Source: Erythroxylum novogranatense
Taxonomy: Eukaryota > Streptophyta > Magnoliopsida > Malpighiales > Erythroxylaceae
Reading direction: 5' to 3'
Length of the DNA: 64,000 bases
Assembly (NCBI GenBank): GCA_029891385.1
Contig: CM057224.1
Coordinates: 2,232,001 to 2,296,000 of the forward strand
The position numbers were made by a program, and so were the translations under genes. Below the pieces are notes generated by a model. It searched no databases, had not been told where the DNA came from, and saw nothing but the letters and a program-made list of their open reading frames with translations. Shown in pieces: positions 25,082 to 38,400 of this stretch. Position 1 is the first letter of the stretch; the number at the start of each line of letters is the position of its first letter.

Positions 25082-25485
25082 ATGTCCCCTCCCAAAACCC
25101 CGGAGACGGAGCCAGCCACCGACAGCCGCTCCGATACTAAAACCCCAGATGACTCAAATAATCGAAAACAACCATTGAAGCGAATAACGACAACAGCCAA
25201 GATCAAGCTTATGAAGACGAAGAAGAATAAGAAGAAGAAGAAGTAGAAGGAGAATGCGGGTTCTGCTTATTCATTAAGGTCGGTGGTTGTAAGGACAAGT
25301 TCGTCGCGTGGGAAAACTGCATGCGAGAGAGCGAGAGCAAGAACGAAGACCTTGTCGAGAAGTGCTTTGAGATTACTTCGGCGTTGAAGAAGTGCATGGA
25401 AGCTCATTCCGATTACTATGAACCCATCGTGCGGGCGGAGGTGGAGGAAACTGAGGAGGAATTGGACGAAACAGATGAAAACTAG
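25082..25485 (+). pseudogene. GCK-domain protein gene, broken by a stop and a frameshift
   Basis: The C-terminal 84 codons (25231-25485, TAG) encode a good GCK domain: CGFCLFIKVGGC, FVAWENCM, VEKCFEITSALKKCMEAH and DYYEPIV, with an acidic tail. Four paired cysteines suggest a twin-CX9C-like fold, and plant homologues are small proteins of unknown role. The upstream ATG (25082) opens a plausible N-terminus (MSPPKTPETEPATD) that lies in another frame, and it ends at a TAG after a Lys run. In the GCK frame, a run of Glu codons is interrupted by TAA (25228-25230, GAA in the repeat around it). So one indel at about 25155-25170 and one nonsense change separate start from domain. The Cys pattern looks intact, so the lesions may be recent, or errors in the GAA repeat. 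Confidence 0.75.
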
Positions 25486-26010
25486 TCGATGCTAACAAAT
25501 GAACAATCTTTTAATTTTTTGAAAAGCTAATATCTTTGGAAAAATTCGTTCTTTCTATTGACGTTGAATCCATTTTTGTTGCTAGAGCTTTAGTTTTTCT
25601 TGTTTGTTGATCTTGAATTGAAGTTACTGACTTGGTGAGAAGTCGGTTCTCAAGTAATGGGCGTTTCTATAATACTCAAAACCTCAATATCTTGTGGTCA
25701 GCTAAGTTCTGCTGAGGTTGATGCATAACCATAAGCTTTGGAACACAAGAAGAAAGAAGAGCTAGAAATGTAACTTGCATTTTCTGGAAAAAATCGTTTC
25801 ACAAACTTTTACTAGAACTAAATGAATAATTATATCAACACGAGAAGAAAGGGAGGAAAAAAAAGAAAAATGGCATCATTCACATTTAGTAGTTTCCTTT
25901 CTGCAGCATCTCAATTGTGTGTGTATTGTGTATATACTAGTTAATTTGAGGACCTTGTTGTGGATACCAAATGGTGGAAACATCTAGCTGAGCTCTTAAA
26001 TTTGTTGCCA
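25486..26010. other. Convergent 3' spacer
   Basis: Shared 3' flank between the GCK locus (+) and the O-FucT gene (-). No other feature is seen. Confidence 0.4.
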
Positions 26011-29000
26011 TCACCTTACAGAAGAGTTTGCCATAGCTAGCAAGTCTTTACAGCTTGACCCCTCGCAAAGGCACTCCTGAGGATTAGCATAAAAGTAATC
26101 TTCTTCCTTGGGTCGATCGGGAATAACCATCCGGTGGGTTGGTTGTCCCATCCTTTTTTCGTGTGCCTCTCGAACAGAGACTGCAAATTCATTCCATGAA
26201 AGTGTCCCATTCTGATGCAAATCCAGTAACGTTACAAGTCTCTTGCGATCAAGCTGGATCGTCCTTTTGAACCCAAGATACCTAAATGAGGTAAGGTTAG
26301 AGATTCAGAATTTTCTTTTCCACACAAATGACACTTCTCTCTCCTTGTTAACAATACGATTGCATACCTGCGGTGACCTTCAACAACCTTTGCCATGTTC
26401 CCATCATAGGTAGGAATGAAAGTATTGCTGGATACTGACACCATGAAATCAAGTGCAGCCATTTGAGATGAATGATTCTGAAACTGCTGCAGCTCCACTT
26501 GATCTAACAGCATCTCTTTCCTCACCTGGAAACAACAAAAAGAACCAAAATCCAGAGGCATGACTACCAAACTACTTTTGTAACATAAAACTAAATAAAA
26601 CCCCACGTTAAATGCATTTCTCTACAGTTGGAAAAAAATCCAAATGATATAACAATGTATACCACATTCACAAGCATTTCACCACAAGATGACAAATTAT
26701 TGAAAGAGGGAGTTAACAACTCACAATCCGAGGGAATGCAGCTCTTAGAGCTGCAAGTCTTCGTTCACTGCCATATATCTCACCAGCTGCAATATATATT
26801 TGTGTTTCCTTGTCAAACCCCATTGCTTGTAATATTAGAGCGGCCTCCTCAGGTGTTAAGGGGCACAACCCTTGCAATCTTCTCTCTTCAGACACTATCT
26901 CTTTCTCTCTCCACCAAGGGTATGCATACCTGATTAAATTTGCAATGCAATATCAATCATCACCAACTGTTTGATAGTGATTGATAACTAAAAGTATGGA
27001 CGAAGAATTTTTTTTTGTTTATCTCCTTTGACGCACAATGCAGATACTGAAAAAGACAGGCTAAATGATGCCATTTGATCAAATTTGACAAACTTTGAGA
27101 GGCTATACAAGACTGATAGTTTTTAGAATCTTTTGATAGGATTGTTAAAACTTTTACTTCATTTGACTAGTTATGATTTTTCCTATCAACTATTTAAACA
27201 TTGGGGAACCATCTTCTACCGACACTGACTCGGAAAAGACAATTGCATCTTGATAAGAATACTTGAAAGTGTTAAGTTTCAATAACAACATACCTTAACC
27301 GCTTAAGTTCGTCAGCTTCTTCATTGGTGCAGCCATGAGTACAACCTAAGAAAGCCAACATGTCCATCTCGTACCTCAAATGCAATGCCACATATGGCCC
27401 CTTGTCTTGAAGAATGCGAACCAATTTGTATCCCAATTTTTCAATCTGCGGAGTAAATTTTAGTGCCTGAAAATTCACACGGCATCTGAGTTTCTGTAAT
27501 TCAACTGACAGCCCATTGTTTGCCAAGCGTGCATCAGTTTTGTTGAAATGCAGCACCTTTAACTTGTTGACAAGGGGCAGAATCTGCATCATGACATAAA
27601 AGCAGATACTAGAATTATCATAAGAAACAGAATCAACATTGTAACACATTGATTCGCCAAAAGATCAAATTGCAGTGCAGAAATGGATTTCCACGATAGC
27701 TCAAAGATGCACGATTCTAAAACTTTTATCTTACCATCCCCAATCCATTTAGTTTAACATAATGAATACCAAGTGAGAAAGAACCAAAGGTATTCAAACC
27801 TGTTGCAAGTAATACGTTTCATTAGACCAGCTAACTGGTGGCATCTCAAATATTTTGAACTTGAATTTCCTAGAAAACCTCTTAGGTAGTCTTCTGACTA
27901 TCCGAACTTCATCTCTTAGGGAGTTGATGAAATGTTGCACATCAAAAATGTCCTCAAAATTACTGCAATGAGAGTTAAAAGGGTTAACATTAAAGAAGTT
28001 TGAAACATGAATGTGATCTAACTTGCCAAGAACAAAATGTACCTGGGGTCAGCCCAGAAAGATGTCTTATCAAGCTCCGGAACAACCAAAGTGAGATTCA
28101 AAAGTCGAGCAACAGCAACCATGTCACAGATCTGAGATGCCAAACTAATCAAGTCAATAAGCTGAGAAAATTTTAGAATATCAAACAAAAGACGAAGTAC
28201 AAACCGCAGCACGCATTTGATTCAGGCCTCCATTGCAAGACACCTTAAGAAAACCTTGACTTGTATAGTTTCCTGCAAAGAACAGCAGAAATTGAAAATT
28301 TATCTCCTAGGATGAATGGATGGAGGTAAAAGATATCTACAGAAAAATGTATGTGCCACATTGTCTGATACTCCAGTCTAGATTCCATATATAAGTTAAT
28401 AGACAACTAATACCTCGTGCAAGGAATCATGCAAAGATTTGAACTCCTACTGCCCAAAACAGGAATCTTTTCCTTCTACGATTCATGTCAATTCCATATC
28501 CATTTATTATCCACTTCTAATGAGCACAAACCAAGCACAAGTATTCACATCACAATCATCGCAGAACACCCTGTAATCCCGCATAACCCACCCACTCAAC
28601 ATATATATATTTATATATATATAGCGTGCAAAGGGCCTGATCTTATAACAAGCAACATCCACTAGAAGCCACGTGAATGAGACTCAGTAGCTGTAGAAAA
28701 TCCAACAATTTAAGTAAAAGTATAAAACCAGAAAAGATTCAAAAGTCCAAAAAATGTAGATACCTCGCTGTCACTACCTCAACAACCACACATTTTCTTT
28801 TTAAAAACCCAAATCACTAAGATAGCATAAAGAATTTATCTTTACTAATTCATAAAACAAAAAAAGAGACAAACACAAATGAACAGAAACGACCCCTCAC
28901 TTGCAGGAAGAAGGGGAGGCCGCGATCTGACGGAAACATGGAGGTGGCTATCGGTGGTAATCTGCGAGAATTTGTAAGTAATGTTGGTGATGAACTTGGG

Positions 29001-29165
29001 GTGCCAAAGCTCCCCAACAGCAACAATCTGAATAATGCAGGTCCATAGCAGAATACTTGAGCAAACGCTTATAAACCATACTTGTATCCTCGTTCTTGGG
29101 ATCACCGATACACTAGAACCTATCTTCTCCGACCTTCCTTGTACACTCTCAGATCTAAATTCCAT
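26011..29165 (-). CDS. O-fucosyltransferase-family protein, 8 exons, 502 aa
   Basis: A putative GDP-fucose protein O-fucosyltransferase (PF10250-type), a Golgi type II membrane protein in a plant family with roles in wall polymers and adhesion; the substrate cannot be told. Exons on the minus strand: 29165-28901, 28272-28205, 28131-28043, 27962-27800, 27583-27294, 26929-26725, 26525-26368 and 26281-26011. The membrane anchor is at about residues 29-50 ([19 protein letters not shown]). Family motifs are [83 protein letters not shown] and [17 protein letters not shown]. All introns are GT-AG and phases join cleanly. The ATG at 29165 gives a normal cytosolic tail and anchor. Three short upstream ORFs precede it, the last overlapping this start. 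Confidence 0.93.
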
Positions 29166-29278
29166 TTTTCTGCTCTTCTCTTCATCGCCACTGCATCGAA
29201 TTCAATAAAAGAAATCCAGAAAATCAAACAAAAATCTCGACCCCTTTGGGATCAAGGCCCCAGAAAAAGAATCCCCAT
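29120..29278 (-). promoter_or_regulatory. Three upstream ORFs in the O-FucT leader
   Basis: On the minus strand: uORF1 29278-29252 (8 codons plus TGA), uORF2 29196-29182 (MQWR, TGA) and uORF3 29185-29120 (21 codons, TAG). uORF2 and uORF3 overlap in ATGA, and uORF3 runs past the main ATG (29165) in another frame. If the leader is not spliced here, this would lower translation of the main frame. The transcript start is unknown, so the role is inferred. Confidence 0.5.
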
Positions 29279-31506
29279 TGTAGAATCAACAAAAAGTCGA
29301 GATCTTTTTCGCTTAAGATACCCAAATGCCACCTAAATTTGAGGGACGGGAATCAAAATTAGGAGAGAAAAATCGGAACTTGAAATCAGAGGATGGGTTT
29401 ACAAGCAAAAGGGTGTTACGGGGCTGTGTGTGTTGTGTTATAGGGAGTACGGTTGGGAAAACAGTGCAAGAATTGAAGCTTTTAGCTTTCTCACCAACCA
29501 AACAGAGACGAGAAAAAGAAAAACTTTGTATCTTGCTATCTTCTTCCTCTAGCTATTTAATTTTCCTTTGCAATTTTCTTTCTTTTTCTCGTCAATACTT
29601 CATTTCTTGCTGTTTCAGAGATTAAATAAACTCTCAGATTGAAATACCAAAATCAATCGATTAACAAACAAAGCCGGCGATCCAACGGATGATCTCAGAT
29701 AAAAACTAAATTATGTATTGTTATTATCGTTGATATTGAATATGACTAATTGATTTAAATTTTATTTGAAATTTAAAATAGGATAATTTGAATAAAATTA
29801 TTTTAAAATATTTGACTAATTGAAAATAACATTTATGTAAATTTTAACTAATATTTTATTTTAAATACATAATTTTAATTATGTTATTAAAAAAAGCGAC
29901 CTTCTATTAATTAAATTACGATCTAAATCTATCTCCAATTGCAATGCATATCAATGATAAGATCGAGAGCAAGATTGTAATATTACTTGAAAATTTTACA
30001 AATTTGAAAATATTTTATAATCCAAAAAATCATATCTATCAATAATCAAAATTCAAAAATTAGTTTACAAATCTAAGATTGTAATATTAGAGATCATTCG
30101 CCATCTTTTAACCGAAATTTCAAATGCAAAAGATGTTTCAAATACATCTACTTAGAAAATATAGGAAAGAATTGTATGTTAAAAGATATTATAAAATCGG
30201 TTAAAGATGAAATAAAATTGATGAATTTAAAAATAATTAAAAATTATCCTTACTTATAAAAATTGAATTTTATTAAAAAATATATTAATTAATAAAATTA
30301 ATTAGATTATTTTGGTATCGTTTAATTCTATTTCTGTTTTTATTGTAATTTTAGTTTCAAATTTTATATTTTTCTTTTAAATAAAAACAAAAATCTGATC
30401 GATTATTTATATTAACGTAGTTATATTTTATCACTGATAATAATTATGTTTTAGATTAAACTTAAAGATAAATTATTTTAATTAAATAAATGTATTAATC
30501 TCTTATATCATATTCATTAATAAAATTATGATATTTTAATAAAATAAGTAATTTAAAATTAATATTTATTTGAAATATAATTAATTATTAAATCAAATAA
30601 TATTTGAATATTTATATATTTTAAATTTAATTATAAAATTAAATTATTCATAATTTTATTGATAATTAATTTTAATTTATTACATATATAAATACAAAAT
30701 TATATTATTCATAATTTTATTAATAATTAAATGATATATATTTAAATGATATTAAACCATGTTATGAAAAAAGGAAACAAAATCACTTGTTATAGTTTTC
30801 ATAATTTTTGAAAATGAGAAAAACAAAAATAAAAACAGAGATTAAAAATTCAAACAAACAAAAAATTTAACTGAATTTAAAATAAAATAAAAATAGAAAG
30901 AAACATTCCAACTTTATATATTTATATTTACATGTTTATATTTATAAATATTTACATATTTAAGTTTATGCGCTAACTGGCGTATTTGATTGATTCTCAC
31001 GTCTAAGAAGAAATCTTTTTTTAATATTCAGTTATGATTTTTAAAGTTTTGAAATAAGTCTATAAACTCATTCAAAATCATTTATATGTTTATTTATTTA
31101 GGTAGACTTAACCAAATAGTTCTTGAACTTCAAATATATAGTAAGATTTTGATAAATTATAAGCAAATATGGATATTTGAAATATGATTAAAAAGATTAT
31201 TCTTATCTATCAAGCATTTAAAATTTAAATGAAAAAAGAGATCGTCAAATGAATATTTATTTATTTATTTTAGTTTATAAGAACCTATTAATTTATAAAT
31301 TGACAATTTAATTAATAAGTTATTCAATTTTTAACAACAAGAGTTATTAAAGTAAATCAAATTAGAAAATTAAAATCAAACTAAAAATTAGGTGGTTTTA
31401 AAATTTTATGGTTGAACTGAATTACACATCTTTGTTAATTGTCATTCAAAATTTTAAAGTTAAATGAGTACATAAGTTTAAAATAGCATGAAACATATTA
31501 AAAATT
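29279..31506. other. Upstream leader of the O-FucT gene and AT-rich spacer
   Basis: 29279-29640 is CT-rich on the minus strand and is the likely leader and promoter. From 29640 on the DNA is very AT-rich and no gene, tRNA or clear repeat border is seen. Confidence 0.4.
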
Positions 31507-31700
31507 GGGTTAATTACTAAAAACGTCAATATTTCAATTATATCTCGAATTTTAAAAAATAACAATAAAATATCTAATTTTTAATTTTATTTAATTTTTA
31601 CCCAAATTTTAAAAATGACAATAAAATGCTTAAATTTTTAATTTTTTTAATTCTAGCCCGACGCTATCTGTTGTTATCCCGATACTCTTAGTCGTTTGTT
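31507..31700 (+). repeat. Partial terminus of a second MULE of the same family
   Basis: This begins gggttaattactaaaaa and runs to attctagcccgacgctatctg, closely matching the first 120 bases of the MULE at 33925 in the same orientation. No inverted partner is seen nearby, so it is a broken end or a short deletion derivative. Confidence 0.6.
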
Positions 31701-33924
31701 TTCTATTTGTTCTTTTGACGCCTTAAACTACTGTCACATTACAACGTACTATACAGTAAATTCTTTGTTTTTAGTTCATCCCCCTGATGCCTATAGTATG
31801 AAGGTGTAGAAGTTGAGTAATCTGAAACTCAAAAGGAGAGGATGTCGAAAGAACAAACTAAAAACGAAAAAAAAAATTCAAAGCATAAAATTATACAATC
31901 TTATCATAATAGATATGGTCTTTATGCATAGGCTAAAGTCGACCGACCTCAACAATTGTTTGCATGGGAGGTGCTAGGCCAAGCTTTAATGCATGTGATA
32001 TGGGCGGATACATGCAATCAATATGTATCTTCTATCTTCTTAATTTTCCATCGCAAAAAATGCATTATTGTCATGTAATTTTATTTTATTACATAACACA
32101 AAAGTATGTGTGCTCACTTTTATGTTATACTTTTTACATTATTAAATTTATTATAAGCTAAAGTAGCACTTGATTTCATTTTATTTTAAAATTATGATTT
32201 TAATTTTAATTTATTTTTTGTTTTATTTTAAAATAAAAGTAAAACCTATTTAGTTATTAGTGTCAAAATTTAAAGATAAATAAATCAAATTTATTTAATA
32301 TTTATTAATGACTATTAGTAAAAATCTACTACATTCTACTTAAATAAATACTTTAATAATTAATAATTATTTATAAATTATATATATATTTATATATATA
32401 TTGAAATTGATACAATTAAGATAATTTAAACTTAGGTATATTTATTAAATATTTATTAAATTTTAATTTTAATTTTAAAATAAAATTTAAAGCAATTATA
32501 AAAATTAAAATATAGTTGTATTATATTATATTAATCATGACTCTTATTATTAATTAATATTAGATAATTAGATAAAAGTAGAAAACAAAATTTAATTTTA
32601 TAGGTTTAAAAATAGAAGAAACCACAATCAAAAGATAAAACTAGAAAATCAAACAAACATATTTTTACTTAAACTAAAATGAAAATAAACATATGTTAAT
32701 TTACCATTGCTTATTTTATTTCTTAAAATGGTCAAAGTAAGAGTTCATTTGATCACTAAAAGAAAACTTTTCTTTTGGCCAACAATGAAATGCTTAAGCT
32801 GATTTGACAATAAGGTATTATAAGACAAAATTGAATTAGTTGAGAATTTCAATCTTCTTAATGTATTTGATTTTGTTTATATAAGTTATGATTTTTGGTA
32901 AAGTAGACCCTATTTTAAATTAACCAGAAAGTAAACTGTACTATTACGTGATAGTGAGACCTACTTTTATTGGTCTCGTTTGATACATGACAATAAGATA
33001 TACTTTTTATAGATTTCCGAAAATGAATCTCACTTGCTATGTGATACTGAAGCTCACTTCAAGTCAATATTGACATAACATTTAATTAACAAGAAATTAA
33101 TCCGTTAAATTTTCTATCTATTTAGGTCTATTTTGAATGTTTTAAAATGTGAGGTTCAATTTGAATACTTAAAATATTAAAGTTTTTTGTATTCTATTAT
33201 AAATATTGAGGTTCGTAATAACAATAAGGTATTATAGGACAAAATGAGTTGAGAATTTCAATATTATTAATGTTGTTAATAGAAGTTGTTTAACTAAAAA
33301 GTAAGGTTAACTTGATGTATAGTATGATAGTTTGACCTTTCACAGTTTATACACTCTCTTGGTTACTGCTAAGATTTGTGTAATTTGTTGTTTTCTATTT
33401 ATTATGATACATTAAACTAGAAAAATAGAGTTATGCTTTAAGAATAAGCCTATAAATTGATTTTTACATTATTTCTAAAAATTTAGAGATCAAATTTGGA
33501 TTATGTTAAAACTTTGATATAAAAGGAGTTTTAGTACATGTATTAAAAAGAGGCTTCTCTGCTTTGCTAAGGTGTTAGGTCATTAATATATGCAACATTT
33601 TCTTTGCATTTTTTTTACAAAGAGGTTATTTTCATAAAATAAAATTTTGACCCTCTAGTCACAAAAGAGCAACCTTCTAGTTATTCTAAGATTCGCCCTC
33701 ATTTTGATGTATGAAACTTGAATTTAATTTAATTAAAAATATAGCAATTCAATTTATAATCCAATCAAATTATTTTACTATTTTTTAGAATTAGATTAAT
33801 TGATTTCACATAAGTAATTATAATATTTTTCAAAAATATAATTTATATAAAATAGTGAATTTTCTAACAATTAAAATTAGATGGTTATATCGAAATAATT
33901 GATATACATAAAAATTTATTAATT
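31701..33924. other. AT-rich spacer with a direct repeat pair
   Basis: No gene is supported. About 57 bases at 32806-32865 (caataaggtattata...gagaatttcaat) recur in the same direction at 33219-33275. Confidence 0.4.
33916..33924. repeat. MULE 9-base target duplication, left
   Basis: ttattaatt, matching ttattaatg at 42516-42524 in 8 of 9 positions. Nine bases is the Mutator-type length. Confidence 0.7.
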
Positions 33925-35422
33925 GGGTTAATTACTAAAAAAGTTAAATTTTTTCAAATTTTCAATTATACCCGAAACTTTAAATAGTAACAATAAAATG
34001 TTCAAATTTTCAAAAATTTTAATTCTAGCCCGACGTTAGTTCTCCGTTATCTGTGCTAATGTGGCACAACCACATATTGACACCCCTTACTAATCATACA
34101 CCTCAGTTGTTTTAGGAGAAGATTGTTTGATTAATGTTTTGATATTAAAACGATGTCGTTTAAACTAAAATCAGATGTCCCTCCCTTCTTCCTCTCTTCT
34201 CTGTCTCTTCTCTATCAATCAACTCTTAAAACTCTTACTCTGAAATCCCTAATCTGTAACCTAAAATCTCCCAACGTTCATAAGAAAGTGAATTCGTGTG
34301 TTGGTGCTTCTTCTATCACAAAGTTGTTTGCTCCATCAGATCAACAAGCGCTCTTTGTGATTTCGTGCATGGATGCTTTATAAGAGAGTGACTTCGTCGT
34401 CAGGTAAAAACTGAAGATTTCGTCGCCAGACTTCTTATGGTGTTGACTAGGATATGATTGATCCTCTCTCTTTATTGTTCTTTCCACTCTGATTTGATTT
34501 TTATATGAAATGATGTGTTGTTGCATTAGGGTTTCAAATCCGACTAGGGTATGAAATGTTGTGTTGTTGTACTAGGATTTTAAATTAGATTGTGTTGGAG
34601 TTCCGAAAGTACAAATCTAATTTGTCGTACTAGGGTTTCAAATTAGATTTATGCTTCCAAAAAATTGAATTGTATTGTGCTAAAGTATTAGGGTTTAAAA
34701 TTAGATTTGTGCTTCCAAAAAATTGACTTGTATTATGCATGGATATTAGGGTTTCAAAATGGATTGTGTTAGGGTACGATTTGTTTGTTATTGACAATGG
34801 GATTAACTTGTATGTGTATATAGCAAATTGAACAATGAAAACATTGAATACTCCTATGCTTGGTTTTCAGTATGAAATGCAAGTCAAATAAAAAAAAATA
34901 GAGTAATTAAATGCATGATGGTGGATTCATACTTTGTTTTGTGTTGTATGCAGAATATATACATCTTGGTAATATTGAAAAATATGATTTTTATTTGGCT
35001 TCTTCTATGCTTTAATATTTAATATTTGGTTCAACTTGTACTCCTTTGAGTAATTATTGAATGCATTCCATTTGGTAATTAATGAAAAATATGATTTCTA
35101 TTTAGTAATTACCGATCACATTCCATTTTGTTTGTCTCAAATTTTTTAGTGTAGTTTTGTGCCTTTCTAATATTTCAGTTTGTATTATTCTGATGTAGTA
35201 GTAGCCTTTTATAAAGCTCCTTACATTTGAAAATGTGAGTGTATTATTCTAATGCAATCTTACTAACCTATTTTTGTGCACTAATAGTTAATGGGATATA
35301 AGTGAATCATCTTAGTTGTTGCTTCTTTTTTCCTTCTTAGTTGTTGCTCATCTTAGTTGTTGTTTCTTTTTTCTTCTTATAATATTTATTATTTTGTATT
35401 TAGTCACAATTTGTCTTTGCAA

Positions 35423-38400
35423 ATGTTGGTCAAATTTGAATTTCATTATGGTGGAGTGTTGGAAAGGCAACAAATTAAATATGTTGGGGGTAAGATTAAA
35501 AGAAAAAAGAATATAGGTATTGATGAACTAAACATGCTAATTTAAAAGGAGATTTTCGAAGATAAAGGACATAGAGTAATCTCTATGTTTTACAAACTTC
35601 CACATGAGTCCATTAGAAGCTTGATGGAGTTAGGCTTAAAGCATGACAGGGACGTGTTGGATATGTTGAAAAAATGGAAGAATTTAATTGTCAGAATGTT
35701 CAAATATATTATGATCATGGTTATGAGAATCCTGCGACAAATGTTGAGGAGTCAAATTTTGATGATGAATTAGAGAAAGATGAGGGGTTGTTCCAAGTTG
35801 AAATGGAGCAAGATGAGGACTTTATTGTTATGCAGGATAATGATTTTGGTGATGATTTAGTTGACGAGGAGTTCTTTGGAACTGATGATGAAGAATATTT
35901 TAATGCTAGAACAAATGAGAGGAGGAGTGCGAAGACTTTGCAAAGTGGGTTTGAATTCGACACTGTTGTCGATGGTGTTGGTGGAAGTGAAATTTTTTTA
36001 ATGAAGTTGGTGATCATTCGAATGATACTGGAAGAGCAAAAGGAAGTTCACATTATGCAATAATGATTATAGTGATAGTGATGATGAAATTTAATCACCA
36101 GTTCTTAGTGACAATGAAGCATCGATACCAAAAAAGAAATACATTAATTTTAATACAAAAGTTGAAATGATATATTTTAAGTTTGAAATTGAATGAAGTT
36201 AAAGGATGAGAAGCGATTGATGGAAGCTATAAGGAAATACACAATTACAAATGGGTATAATGTTTCAATGGTGAGATCTGGTGAACAAATGAAAGCAGTA
36301 TGTGATGAACATTGTCCTTTTCAGGTGTATGCTAGTTGGATTGAAAATGAGAAAACATTTGTTATGTAGAGAGTCGAAAACACTCATACGTGGAGTAAAG
36401 TTCACAGGAATAAGCAAGCTAGCCAGAAATAGATTGCGAATGAATTTATATACAAGTTTAGAAGGAACCCCAGTTGGCTTATTAGTGAAATGATAAATGA
36501 TCTTCAATCAAAATATGCATTAAAGGTCACTAAAATTCAATATTATAGGGCTAAATAGGAAGCAATTACTATGCTTTGGGGATCAATGGAAGGTCATTAT
36601 ACAAAGTTATGGTCTTATGGACATGAGTTAATGCAAACTGACAAAGATGGAAAGTTTATTATTGAATGTGATTTTGATGAACAAACCAGGAGGCTAATGT
36701 TCACAAGATTTTATATGGGTTTCAGTGCTTTGAATTATGGTTTTCTTGGTGGATACAGAAAGATTATTGGGTTAGATGGATGTTTTCTGAAGACTTTCCT
36801 TAGTGGTGCATTATTATCTGCTGTTGGTCGTGACAGAAACAATTAGACGTTTCTTATATGTTAGGTTGTAGTTGATGGAGAAACTACCAATCATAGAATT
36901 GGTTTTTGAGCATTATTGCTGAAGATATCCGCATAAGTAGAAATTCAAGAACTTTCGTAAACGATTAGCAAATGTAAACTTTAAATATCCATATATCTTA
37001 TGTTCATTTGTTTATGGGATCAACACTTAGTTAATTTATGTAACTATTTGTTTTATAGGATCTAGTTAAGGCATTAAAGGACTTGTCTCCAGAAGCTGAA
37101 CATAAAAAGTGTGTATGTTATATGTATGCAAACTGGTCTAGTGTTCATAAAGGGCACACGTATAGGGCTTTATTTTGGAAAGCAGTGAATTGCACAACGC
37201 AAGTTGATTTCGATGAGTTAATAAAAGGGTTAAAGAGTTTGTCAGTGAAAGCATATGAGGATTTTAAAAGTAAGAATTTGGACACATTTGCGAAGCCCTT
37301 TGTGAGCACAAGATTGAAGTGTGAAATAGTACATAACAATATTTGAGAGACATTTAATGGATTCATTTGTGAAGCTCATACCAAAAGCTTGATCTTTACA
37401 TTAAAAGAAATTTTAGTTTCTTTAATGGCTCAGATACATGAAAAAAGGGATATGATCATGAAATGCACAAATGAGATTTGTCCTAAAGTGAGAAAGAAAA
37501 TAGAGGTAGCACAATAGGATGCAAGATATTGTATGCTCAGGACAAATGGGAATTTGAAAATTGAAGTTAGTATCTTTGCAGACAAGTACATCGTTGACTT
37601 GCAAGCACTAACTTATCAATGCAGACTATGGGATTTAAACAAGATTTCATGTAAACATGTTTTGACTTGTATATCTTATCAGAGGGAGGATATCGATGCT
37701 TATGTGAATCAATATTATAAGTATGACTCTTATTTGAAGACTTACCAGTTTGCTGTGAAACTCATTAGTAGTCCTAAGGGGGTGCTTGGTTGATGGGTTT
37801 GGGAAGGGGGTTTAATAGGTACGGAATAAAAAGTGAATGGTTGGTCGCTGATTATCATTATAAGGGCAATAGTTTGATATCTCACTTTTGAGGAATCCTC
37901 CATACCCTCCATTTAGTAGAGGAATGAAACTCATTCCTTAATAGTGACTCTTTTTTAAAATATTTTTAATACTAATTAATTAATTTAAATATAATTAATG
38001 ACAATATATGTAATTAATTAATTACAATATCATTAATTAAATATTGTTAATTAGTTGATTAAAGTATAATAAAATTTTATTTCTTAATATTTTTTACAAG
38101 CTAACTACTATTAATGATAATGGTAATCATTCATTCCTCTTAACTAACCATCATAATTATAATGATAATATCCATTCTCATTCCTCACTATATTCATTTC
38201 CATTCTTATTACTATTCTCCCATATGAACCAATTGCTCCCTAAGTTTTGGCCAAAGACTAAAAATCTTCAGCCAATATTACCTCCACTGATTAAGAACAT
38301 GCCTGGAATATCAACAAAGGCAAGAAAAAGGGATCACATTGAAGAACCAAACAATCCCAACAAATTGACCAAAGTTAGAGTCGTTATGAGATCTCATCAT

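Noticed and set aside
25209..25397. Ser-rich minus-strand frame
   Set aside because: Mirror of the Glu/Lys repeats of the GCK locus.
29700..33900. Possible small genes in the AT-rich spacer
   Set aside because: Only short frames without splice support, family motifs or coding composition.
34153..34383. 76-codon frame in the left MULE arm as a host gene
   Set aside because: The same DNA is present inverted in the right arm, so it is repeat sequence, not a gene.
35721..36017. Ser/Pro-rich minus-strand frame
   Set aside because: Antisense of the acidic middle of the transposase.
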